In this document: positions 1-5,023 of the stretch, piece by piece | Numbering within the stretch: the first letter of the stretch is position 1 | How the letters are laid out: every line of letters begins with the position of its first letter | Source of the DNA: Anaerolinea thermophila | Lineage (GTDB): Bacteria > Chloroflexota > Anaerolineae > Anaerolineales > DRKV01 | Direction: 5' to 3' | DNA: 7,313 nt | Assembly: GCA_020722405.1 (NCBI GenBank) | Contig: DYKW01000092.1 | Location: 1 to 7,313 of the forward strand | Made by a program: the position numbers and the translations under genes | Notes under the pieces: model-generated | Told to the model about the DNA's origin: nothing | Seen by the model: the letters and a program-made list of their open reading frames with translations, nothing else | Database searches by the model: none

Positions 1-40
1 GAAAATAGATTTTCATGTCTGGTGGTGAAAATTATTTTTC
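1..40. repeat. two similar AT-rich dyads (operator-like pair)
   Basis: Two related units stand 26 bp apart. Unit one (1-14) is a perfect inverted repeat, GAAAAT-AG-ATTTTC. Unit two (27-40) is the same design with one arm mismatch, GAAAAT-TA-TTTTTC. Both are followed by the same three bases, so the direct repeat is 17 bp with 14 matches (1-17 and 27-43). A spacing of about two and a half helical turns is compatible with paired binding of a dimeric regulator. They lie past the 3' end of the kinase gene and may belong to a gene left of the window. No regulator is identified. Confidence 0.4.
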
Positions 41-69
41 ATGGCGACTTCTCGATATCTTGGGGACAA

Positions 70-84
70 AGGTGACAGTCACCT
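70..84. repeat. 15-bp palindrome AGGTGAC-A-GTCACCT
   Basis: The seven-base arms are perfectly complementary around a single central A. The flanks GGGG (62-65) and CCCC (85-88) can lengthen the stem with a four-base bulge. No T-run follows on either strand, so this is not a classical intrinsic terminator for the kinase gene ending at 170. Related words occur elsewhere: AGTTACCTCCCCC at 4396-4408 differs at one base from AGTCACCTCCCCC at 77-89, and GGGACAGGTGTCAG on the minus strand (1640-1627) resembles the left flank. It may be a short dispersed palindromic repeat. Confidence 0.4.
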
Positions 85-169
85 CCCCCGCTTTCTGAAA
101 AGATACCGTTGACTGGATTATAGCACTCTACAAGCCAATAGAACGAACAAGTTTTCTAAAAATTTCGTT

Positions 170-1024
170 TCAGGAAAAACGTTTTAAGATTACCCGTACC
201 TGAGAAAGGTAACTACCACCAAACAAGTTAACGTGATTCAACAAATGGTACAGGTTGTAAATTGGAATTCGCTCCCTCAATCCCGCTGGATAGGGACGAA
301 TTTCGGCATAGGCGGCATAACAATCATTAGGGAAGCCGCCAAACAAAGTCATCATGCCCAGTTCGGCTTCGGCCCAACCATAGTGCGCAGCCGGGTCAAT
401 CAACGCAGGTCTTCCATCTTTATCGGCAATGACATTACCGCGCCACAAATCTCCGTGAATCAGGGAGGCCGGTTGCGGTGGAATCAATTCAGGTAATCGT
501 TGAGCAACCCGTTCAACGGCACGCATATCAGCCTCGGACAACAAACCGTGACGGTGCGCCAGGCCGGCCTGGAATATCAGACGGTGCTGCGCGAAGAACT
601 GGTAGCCGTCCTCCGTCCACGGGTTAGGCTGAGGAGTGCTGCCGATGAAATTATCGTGCGCAAAGCCAAATTTCGGGAAGGTCAGACTGTGCAAGTGCGC
701 CAGCGTACGTCCTAACGTGGGCCAAAAATCATCACGCAAGGTAGGGTTGGGCTGCAAATCTTCCAACAGGAGGAAATCCTGTCCAACCAGAAACACCTGC
801 GGCACCCGCGGGCCACCGGGAAGCGATAACACACGTAACCCTTCTGCTTCACGCAGGAACATTTCTTGCGGAGCAGAGGGATTAACCTTTAGAAAGAAAC
901 GCATCCCCTCACTAGTGCGCAAATGCAGCCCATTGTTGATACAGCCCCCAGTGGCAGACTGCTGGGAGACCACTTTCCCATACCCATTTTCAATTAGCCA
1001 CGTTTGCACTGTTTTGGAAATCAT
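170..1024 (-). CDS. fructosamine/ketosamine-3-kinase family protein
   Basis: A 284-aa cytosolic kinase of the fructosamine-3-kinase family, at the family's usual length of about 290 aa. These enzymes use ATP to phosphorylate O3 of a ketosamine on a glycated amine, making an unstable product that releases the free amine. Visible motifs, in order: glycine-rich TGGCINN (25-31), probable ATP-binding Lys46 in FFLKVN, Glu59 of the C-helix, hinge LLLEDL (85-90), the family-specific DNFIGSTPQPNPW stretch (124-136), catalytic HGDLWRGN (190-197, Asp192 as base), metal-binding Asp210 in IDPA, and the C-terminal LYHLLNHVNLFGG. The start ATG overlaps the stop of the phosphatase gene as ATGA, so translation is probably coupled; its own Shine-Dalgarno is weak. 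Bacterial homologues often prefer ribulosamines or erythrulosamines to fructosamines (family knowledge); the substrate here is not determined. Confidence 0.93.
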   Translation of the reverse strand: MISKTVQTWLIENGYGKVVSQQSATGGCINNGLHLRTSEGMRFFLKVNPSAPQEMFLREAEGLRVLSLPGGPRVPQVFLVGQDFLLLEDLQPNPTLRDDFWPTLGRTLAHLHSLTFPKFGFAHDNFIGSTPQPNPWTEDGYQFFAQHRLIFQAGLAHRHGLLSEADMRAVERVAQRLPELIPPQPASLIHGDLWRGNVIADKDGRPALIDPAAHYGWAEAELGMMTLFGGFPNDCYAAYAEIRPYPAGLRERIPIYNLYHLLNHVNLFGGSYLSQVRVILKRFS

Positions 1025-1521
1025 GACAACAAATGCTCATCCACCGGTTCTTGTTCCAAGGCTTCTAAAAGTCCACGACAAGCGCGTTCCACGATGGTAT
1101 ACACTTCTTCGAAGCCATCCTGACCGCCATAGTATGGGTCTGGAACGGACACATCTGCCTCTCCGACAGAATCGAATTCACGCAAAAGGTGAATTTTCTT
1201 CTCATGCTCAGCACAGCGTGCTTTATTCATGAGGGCGGCCCGGTTATCGAGGTCCATGGCAATAATCAAATCAAAATTATCGAAATCGCGCAAAGTGAAC
1301 TGCCGTGCCCGGCCACCATAATGCAAGCCATGTTTTGCCGCAACCCGCACCATGCGAGGGTCCGGCGGTTCACCAACATGCCAGGCGCCGATGCCGGCCG
1401 AGTCTACTTCGTAGTGGTGTCCGACCCCAGCCTGCTGCGCCAGGTGACGGAACATATTTTCGGCTAGTGGACTGCGGATGATGTTTCCCAGGCAGACGAA
1501 CAAGATGCGTTTTTTAGGCAA
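1021..1521 (-). CDS. low-molecular-weight protein-tyrosine-phosphatase family
   Basis: A 166-aa cytosolic phosphatase of the LMW-PTP family, normal in length. The active-site loop near the N-terminus reads VCLGNIIRSP: nucleophile Cys10, five residues, Arg16 and Ser17. The general acid is Asp128 in PDPYYG, and the usual VDSAGIGAWHVGEPPD segment (39-54) is present. The second active-site cysteine of many members (CLGNICRSP) is Ile15 here. I chose the TTG at 1521 because AAGGAGGTT precedes it and because homology begins at PKKRILFVCLGN. The open frame continues upstream to 1683, but that part merely translates tandem repeats. First gene of a two-gene operon with the ketosamine kinase (ATGA overlap). 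Targets may be phosphotyrosine proteins, as in exopolysaccharide control, or sugar-phosphate adducts on protein; the neighbour favours the latter (inference). Confidence 0.93.
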   Translation of the reverse strand: MPKKRILFVCLGNIIRSPLAENMFRHLAQQAGVGHHYEVDSAGIGAWHVGEPPDPRMVRVAAKHGLHYGGRARQFTLRDFDNFDLIIAMDLDNRAALMNKARCAEHEKKIHLLREFDSVGEADVSVPDPYYGGQDGFEEVYTIVERACRGLLEALEQEPVDEHLLS

Positions 1522-1524
1522 GAG

Positions 1525-1533
1525 AACCTCCTT
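1525..1533 (-). promoter_or_regulatory. strong ribosome-binding site fixing the TTG start
   Basis: Minus-strand AAGGAGGTT is a near-perfect complement to the 16S 3' end. Its GGAGG ends five bases before the TTG at 1521-1519. No ATG or GTG sits at a suitable distance in frame, so it decides the unusual TTG start of the phosphatase. Confidence 0.8.
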
Positions 1534-1560
1534 CAACAACCAATGCACCAAGTGGGATTG

Positions 1561-1566
1561 ATTGTA
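1561..1566 (-). promoter_or_regulatory. possible -10 element of the phosphatase-kinase operon
   Basis: Minus-strand TACAAT matches five of six bases of TATAAT and would give a 5' leader of roughly 30 nt. The best upstream hexamer, TACCCA with an 18-bp gap, is poor and falls inside the GGGTAGTT tandem repeat. A separate promoter is expected because a terminator isolates this operon from the malic enzyme gene, but this exact site is tentative. Confidence 0.3.
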
Positions 1567-1576
1567 CCCGATTTTT

Positions 1577-1609
1577 GGGTAGCGTGGGTAGTTGGGTAGT
1601 TGGGTAGTT
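1577..1609. repeat. 8-bp tandem repeat GGGTAGTT
   Basis: Three exact copies (1586-1593, 1594-1601, 1602-1609) are preceded by one diverged 9-base copy, GGGTAGCGT (1577-1585). Read in the minus frame it yields the low-complexity string TTQLPNYP, which explains why the phosphatase frame stays open upstream of its true start. Confidence 0.85.
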
Positions 1610-1643
1610 TGATGCCTTGCTGAAGGCTGACACCTGTCCCTTA

Positions 1644-1672
1644 CCTTCGCGGCTTGGCGGCTTTGCGTCAAC
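1644..1672. repeat. short dispersed repeat, CTTTGCG type (copy 1)
   Basis: A degenerate tandem of about nine bases built on the words TTCGCGGC, TTGGCGGC and TTTGCGTC. It aligns without gaps to 1757-1785 with 23 of 29 positions identical. It looks like a widespread intergenic repeat style seen in Chloroflexota and several other phyla (from memory, not searched). Confidence 0.65.
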
Positions 1673-1681
1673 ACTTTCAAC

Positions 1682-1714
1682 AATCTGCGTCATCTGCGAC
1701 ATCTGTGGACAAAT
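1682..1714. repeat. 9-bp tandem repeat, ATCTGCGNC type
   Basis: Three consecutive nine-base units (1683-1709): ATCTGCGTC, ATCTGCGAC and ATCTGTGGA. The periodicity and flanks resemble the CTTTGCG modules on either side, but the core word differs, so it is a second family inserted between two copies of the first. Confidence 0.7.
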
Positions 1715-1756
1715 TCCCAAAGCCAAGTGTACCAAAACCAGCGGACACCCAGAGAA

Positions 1757-1785
1757 CCTTTGCGTCTTCGCGGCTTTGCGTTGAG
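1757..1785. repeat. short dispersed repeat, CTTTGCG type (copy 2)
   Basis: Second copy of the module at 1644-1672, with units CTTTGCGTC, TTCGCGG and CTTTGCGTT. Two copies of one degenerate module within about 140 bp, separated by a module of a different type, suggest repeated insertion or local amplification. Confidence 0.65.
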
Positions 1786-1838
1786 GCTTCAAGGTTTTTG
1801 GGCTACCCCCAAAATTTGATAAGACACTATGCAAACAT

Positions 1839-1873
1839 AAAAAAGCACCTCACTGCGCGGAGTGAGGTGCTTT
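1839..1873 (-). terminator. intrinsic terminator of the malic enzyme gene
   Basis: A perfect 13-bp stem (1842-1854 with 1861-1873) around the six-base loop 1855-1860 is followed on the minus strand by six T (1844-1839, partly within the stem end). It begins about 20 bp after the malic enzyme stop at 1893. The plus strand lacks a comparable T-run beyond the stem, so it acts mainly leftward and isolates the phosphatase-kinase operon. Confidence 0.92.
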
Positions 1874-1892
1874 ACAGGGCCATGCAAAAAAT

Positions 1893-4145
1893 TTAGCGGG
1901 TTGCAGCATCCATCACGGCGACGGCGGCGATATTGACAATATCGCGCACATCGTCACCGGCTTGCAACACATGCACCGGCGCACCAACACCCAACAAAAT
2001 CGGGCCAATGGTTTGGGCATTGCCCAGGCGAGCCAGTAGTTTGTAAGCGATATTGGCCGATTCGAGTGATGGGAAGACCAGCACATTGGCATCTTTCACG
2101 GCGCTAAAGGGGAAACGTTCTTCTACCAATTCAGGAACTACCGCGGTATCGGCCTGCATCTCGCCATCTATTACCAGGTCGGGGCACTTGGCCTTTACCA
2201 ATTCCACGGCCTTGCGCACCTTATCCGATAGCGGGTGTGGCGTGCTACCAAAGTTGGAGAACGATAACATGGCCACGCGGGGCTCTAATTCCAACTGTTT
2301 GGCAAAGTTTGCGGCCAGGCAGGCAATCTCGGCCAGATCTTCAGCACTGGGGTCAATATTGACGGTTGCATCCGTAAACAGGTACACCCGATCATTCACA
2401 ATCATGATGTACACCCCGGCAGCCCGTTTGACACCTTCGCGGGTATGGTGAATTTCCAATGCCGGACGGATAACATCTGGATATTCGTAGGTCAAGCCAG
2501 AAACGAAAGCATCTGCATCGCCCATCTTAACCATTAAGGGACCAAACACATTGGGTTCAAGCACCCATTTACGGGCAGCAACCAGCGTCAACCCTTTGCG
2601 CCAACGCGCGGCGTGATAAGCGTCTACATAGGCATCCAGCCGCTCAAAGGTAGGCGGATAAACAATTTCCGGCGAAAAGTTCAAACCCAAACGTTCGATG
2701 TGTTCCCGAATGATTTCAGGATTACCAACCAGGATGGGATCGGCAATTTTCTCCTCAGCCACGTGTGCCGCAGCCCGGATAATTTTCGGCGTTTCTCCTT
2801 CAGCAAAGACCAATCGTTTGTTCGGGGCCGTGGTTTTAGCCTTATTGACAATGAAGGAGCGCACCTGTTCCCCTTTACCCAGGCGCATCTTCAGGCGTTC
2901 GCGATATTCCTCAATATCAATGGTAATGCGGGCTACCCCCGTCTCCATGGCGGCTTGCGCTACCGCAGGGGACTCCCACAGCAAAACACGCGAATCAAAT
3001 GGCTTCGGGATGATATAGTCTTCCCCGAATTTCAGACTTTCCAGGCCATAAGCACGCAACACACTATCCGGCACATCTTCCTTCGTGAGTGCAGCCAGCG
3101 CACGTGTAGCAGCCAGTTTCATTTCATCGTTGATGGCACGAGCACGCACGTCCAATGCGCCACGGAAGATGAAGGGGAAACCCAATACGTTGTTGACCTG
3201 ATTGGGAAAATCGGAGCGGCCGGTTGCCATAATGCAATCCGGGCGGGCTTCCTTGGCTACATCATAGCGAATTTCCGGATCCGGATTGGCCATCGCAAAG
3301 ATGATCGGGCGTTCAGCCATAGTCTTGACCATTTCCGGGGTCAAGACGTCGGCTACCGAAAGCCCAAGGAACACGTCTGCGCCACGGATAGCATCCGCCA
3401 ATGTACGAGCATCGGTATCTTGCGCAAACATGGCCTTATACTTATTCAAGTCGGTGCGGCCAGTATGAATAACGCCGCGCGAATCAACCATCAACACGTT
3501 TTCCCGGCGCACTCCCAACTTAATCGCCAGGTTCGTGCAGGAAATCGCGGCTGCACCGGCACCATTGATCACCATCCGGATATCTTCAATGCGCTTGCCA
3601 ACCAATTCCAAGGCATTAAGCAATCCGGCGTTAGAAATAATCGCCGTGCCGTGCTGGTCATCGTGAAAGACGGGAATATCTAACATCTCTTTGAGCGTTT
3701 CTTCGATATAGAAACACTCCGGCGCCTTGATGTCTTCCAAATTGATGCCGCCAAAAGTCGGAGCAATGGCAGCCACAACTTTGATAATTTCATCTGGGTC
3801 ATGACTGTTGACTTCGATATCGAATACATCCACATCGGCAAATTTTTTGAACAACACCCCCTTGCCCTCCATCACCGGCTTCGCCGCCAGTGCCCCCCGA
3901 TCGCCTAACCCCAAAATAGCCGTCCCATTGGATACAACAGCCACCAAATTCCCTTTGGCGGTAAAATCGTAAGCCAGGTTGGGGTCCTCGGCGATATCCA
4001 ACACAGGGAAGGCTACCCCAGGGGTATAAGCCAAGCCTAAATCGCGCTGCGTCAGCAATGGCTTAGTCGGCACAACAGAAATTTTGCCTGGTTTACCGCC
4101 CATACGGTGATATTCCAGAGCATCTTCACGGGTTATACGGCTCAT
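1893..4145 (-). CDS. maeB: NADP-type malic enzyme with PTA-like domain
   Basis: A 750-aa cytosolic enzyme of the long MaeB class: oxidative decarboxylation of malate to pyruvate, usually with NADP and a divalent metal. The malic domain includes catalytic Tyr40 in LAYTPGVA, Lys95 in VMEGKG, metal ligands Glu137-Asp138 in INLEDIKAPECF and Asp162-Asp163 in FHDDQHGTA. The NAD(P)-binding domain has INGAGAAA (193-200) and MANPDPEI (285-292). From about residue 443 (KRLVFAEGE) to the end is a phosphotransacetylase-like domain with SFSNFGS, DGEMQADTA and VFPSLESANIAYKL. In MaeB proteins this domain is not a working transacetylase but mediates oligomerisation and acetyl-CoA inhibition (family knowledge). 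I chose the ATG at 4145, which has GGAGG five bases upstream; an in-frame TTG at 4163 lacks support and adds residues outside the family start MSRITREDAL. Transcribed alone: divergent from recX and ended by its own terminator. Confidence 0.95.
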   Translation of the reverse strand: MSRITREDALEYHRMGGKPGKISVVPTKPLLTQRDLGLAYTPGVAFPVLDIAEDPNLAYDFTAKGNLVAVVSNGTAILGLGDRGALAAKPVMEGKGVLFKKFADVDVFDIEVNSHDPDEIIKVVAAIAPTFGGINLEDIKAPECFYIEETLKEMLDIPVFHDDQHGTAIISNAGLLNALELVGKRIEDIRMVINGAGAAAISCTNLAIKLGVRRENVLMVDSRGVIHTGRTDLNKYKAMFAQDTDARTLADAIRGADVFLGLSVADVLTPEMVKTMAERPIIFAMANPDPEIRYDVAKEARPDCIMATGRSDFPNQVNNVLGFPFIFRGALDVRARAINDEMKLAATRALAALTKEDVPDSVLRAYGLESLKFGEDYIIPKPFDSRVLLWESPAVAQAAMETGVARITIDIEEYRERLKMRLGKGEQVRSFIVNKAKTTAPNKRLVFAEGETPKIIRAAAHVAEEKIADPILVGNPEIIREHIERLGLNFSPEIVYPPTFERLDAYVDAYHAARWRKGLTLVAARKWVLEPNVFGPLMVKMGDADAFVSGLTYEYPDVIRPALEIHHTREGVKRAAGVYIMIVNDRVYLFTDATVNIDPSAEDLAEIACLAANFAKQLELEPRVAMLSFSNFGSTPHPLSDKVRKAVELVKAKCPDLVIDGEMQADTAVVPELVEERFPFSAVKDANVLVFPSLESANIAYKLLARLGNAQTIGPILLGVGAPVHVLQAGDDVRDIVNIAAVAVMDAATR

Positions 4146-4150
4146 GGTGT

Positions 4151-4155
4151 CCTCC
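4151..4155 (-). promoter_or_regulatory. ribosome-binding site of malic enzyme
   Basis: Minus-strand GGAGG lies five bases before the ATG at 4145-4143. It lies inside the possible longer frame from the TTG at 4163, so it decides for the shorter 750-aa product. Confidence 0.8.
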
Positions 4156-4171
4156 ACATACAAGAGAATAT

Positions 4172-4189
4172 CAATCTCGAGCGAGATTG
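4172..4189. promoter_or_regulatory. 18-bp perfect palindrome, operator-like
   Basis: CAATCTCG-AG-CGAGATTG has perfect eight-base arms and a two-base centre. It ends 27 bp upstream of the malic enzyme ATG. The symmetry and size fit a TetR-, MarR- or GntR-type dimer site, and binding would block malic enzyme transcription. In RNA it could also form a stem just ahead of the ribosome-binding site. No regulator gene is in the window to pair with it. Confidence 0.5.
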
Positions 4190-4213
4190 TTTAGGGAAAC
4201 CGATTCCATGTTT

Positions 4214-4219
4214 ATTGTA
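4214..4219 (-). promoter_or_regulatory. possible -10 element for malic enzyme
   Basis: Minus-strand TACAAT matches five of six consensus bases. The hexamer 17 bp further upstream, GTTACT, is only a half match. If used, transcription would start near 4207 and the 18-bp palindrome would lie just downstream of the start. Tentative. Confidence 0.3.
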
Positions 4220-4367
4220 CACCGAAGATTGCCAAAAGTAACGCTTTACCCATCTGATAAAAGGCATATTTTAGACATTCCTTTGTCCCGAAAAATCTTC
4301 ATACGGACAGATGAAAACACCCTCAAAGGTACCCCGCCCCCAAAAATTTTCCCAAACGCCCTTCCAG

Positions 4368-4392
4368 GGGGCGCGCGGGCGCAAAGCGCCCC
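4368..4392. repeat. GC-only hairpin
   Basis: GGGCGC (4377-4382) and GCGCCC (4386-4391) pair around AAA. Alternatively GGGGCGC (4368-4374) pairs with GCGCCCC (4386-4392). This block is far more GC-rich than its surroundings. Neither strand has an adjacent T-run, so terminator function is doubtful. Confidence 0.45.
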
Positions 4393-4492
4393 AAAAGTTA
4401 CCTCCCCCTTATCCAACCACACCGTATCTTGGGATGGTTCATTGCGCAGTTATTATTTTACCCTTGCCACTTTTAACTTAATCATGTAAACT

Positions 4493-4510
4493 CTTATAAA
4501 GGTTTATAAG
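4493..4510. promoter_or_regulatory. 18-bp AT-rich palindrome over promoter-like TATAAA
   Basis: CTTATAAA-GG-TTTATAAG is a perfect dyad with eight-base arms and a two-base centre, the same geometry as 4172-4189 but a different sequence. Each arm contains TATAAA, so both strands carry a -10-like word. On the plus strand a weak TTTAAC (4472-4477) stands 17 bp upstream of TATAAA (4495-4500); nearby TTGCCA (4464-4469) with TAAACT (4487-4492) is another 17-bp-spaced pair. It could be an operator or promoter for a transcript toward recX. Confidence 0.4.
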
Positions 4511-4522
4511 ATTCCTAAAAAC

Positions 4523-4537
4523 GTATGACTTTCATAC
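4523..4537. repeat. 6-3-6 inverted repeat GTATGA-CTT-TCATAC
   Basis: The six-base arms are perfect around CTT, 13 bp after the AT-rich palindrome at 4493-4510. It may be a second binding site in the same regulatory region or a small hairpin near the 5' end of a transcript toward recX. Confidence 0.35.
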
Positions 4538-4684
4538 TACCCTCTGCATTTACGCTCAGGGTAGCACGCTGCACGAACCATTGGTAGTGTATTCCTGGCC
4601 TGAGGATAAACGGGCACGACATTTCCGGACATGTCTGGGTGTTTTTTCAAGCATGTTTGTCTGATGTGTAACCAAAGATAAAGA

Positions 4685-4711
4685 CACTGCGTTCTCGGCA
4701 TCTCGGCAGTG
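4685..4711. repeat. short dispersed repeat, TCTCGGCA type
   Basis: TCTCGGCA is exactly duplicated in tandem (4693-4700 and 4701-4708), flanked by CACTGC (4685-4690) and GCAGTG (4706-4711), which can form a stem. The pattern of 8-9-base units ending in GCG or GCA resembles the modules at 1644-1785. Outer GATAAA (4677-4682) and TTTATC (4734-4739) could extend the fold. Confidence 0.5.
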
Positions 4712-4789
4712 CTCCTGTTGACTACGACACATTTTTATCTGATGCTTTGTGTTTTTCCCGGTACAACTCAGGTTTTCTGTTTCCAGTGA

Positions 4790-4939
4790 CGGAAGATGTC
4801 TTGACGACTTCCGCGGGGTATGCGGGTTCTGATTCCTAAAAATTTTCTTCCCACAAATCAGGTTTTCTAGTGGAGATAGTGGGAAGTCTATGGACAAAAG
4901 GTTTCTTTGAAAGCGCCGGTAATCCCTTCTGATACCGGT
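4790..4939. other. cluster of three potential RNA hairpins upstream of recX
   Basis: Three perfect-arm hairpins follow one another: CGGAAG/CTTCCG (4790-4795 with 4808-4813), CTTCCCAC/GTGGGAAG (4847-4854 with 4879-4886, 24-base loop) and CCGGTA/TACCGG (4916-4921 with 4933-4938, extendable by a G-U pair). None has a terminator T-run. They could fold in a recX leader or an independent small RNA; no known family recognised. Confidence 0.35.
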
Positions 4940-5023
4940 CTCTCTCCACATACCTGGAAACCAAATAAACTCCCTACCAGTCATCGTGCAGCCGTTGCCC
5001 GAGATAGAGGCTACGGCTTTTTG

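Larger units (their letters stand above)
1522..1892. other. 371-bp spacer between malic enzyme and phosphatase genes
   Basis: No credible protein gene. From the malic enzyme side it holds the terminator, then a run of short degenerate tandem-repeat modules (1577-1785), then a promoter-like TACAAT and the phosphatase ribosome-binding site. Open frames across it on both strands are low-complexity translations of the repeats. A small hairpin, GCCTT-GCTG-AAGGC, sits at 1614-1627. Confidence 0.7.
4510..4842 (+). repeat. 12-bp direct repeat GATTCCTAAAAA
   Basis: Exact copies at 4510-4521 and 4831-4842 within the non-coding gap. A second pair, CAACTCAGGTTTTCT (4764-4778) and CAAATCAGGTTTTCT (4854-4868), matches at 14 of 15 bases. 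Together they suggest local duplication in this gap, although AT-rich words of this size can recur by chance. Confidence 0.4.

Noticed and set aside
1..43. CRISPR array
   Set aside because: Only two imperfect units with a 9-bp gap are visible, which is too short for repeats and spacers.
233..1467. Plus-strand open frames across 233-1467
   Set aside because: They are antisense shadows of the kinase and phosphatase genes, which carry clear motifs on the minus strand.
1522..1683. 54-residue N-terminal extension of the phosphatase frame
   Set aside because: It translates the GGGTAGTT repeat and other low-complexity spacer DNA, and a strong ribosome-binding site lies inside it immediately before the TTG at 1521.
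2613..3683. 356-codon plus-strand open frame within the malic enzyme gene
   Set aside because: It is antisense to a gene with full family motifs and shows no domain of its own; long shadows are common in such genes.
4146..4163. Six-residue longer malic enzyme from the TTG at 4163
   Set aside because: The GGAGG site lies inside the extension, and the ATG at 4145 starts exactly at the family N-terminus.
4618..4646. Possible plus-strand terminator: GACAT/ATGTC stem followed by six T
   Set aside because: The stem is only five base pairs, the T-run begins six bases after it, and no upstream plus-strand gene needs it.
4825..4836. tRNA T-arm-like GGTTCTGATTCC
   Set aside because: The loop lacks the conserved purine after TTC, the stem does not pair, and no anticodon or acceptor arms are nearby.
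4556..4984. 142-codon minus-strand open frame in the gap
   Set aside because: Residue composition looks like translated non-coding DNA. There is no recognisable domain and no ribosome-binding site, and it runs through hairpins and a tandem repeat.
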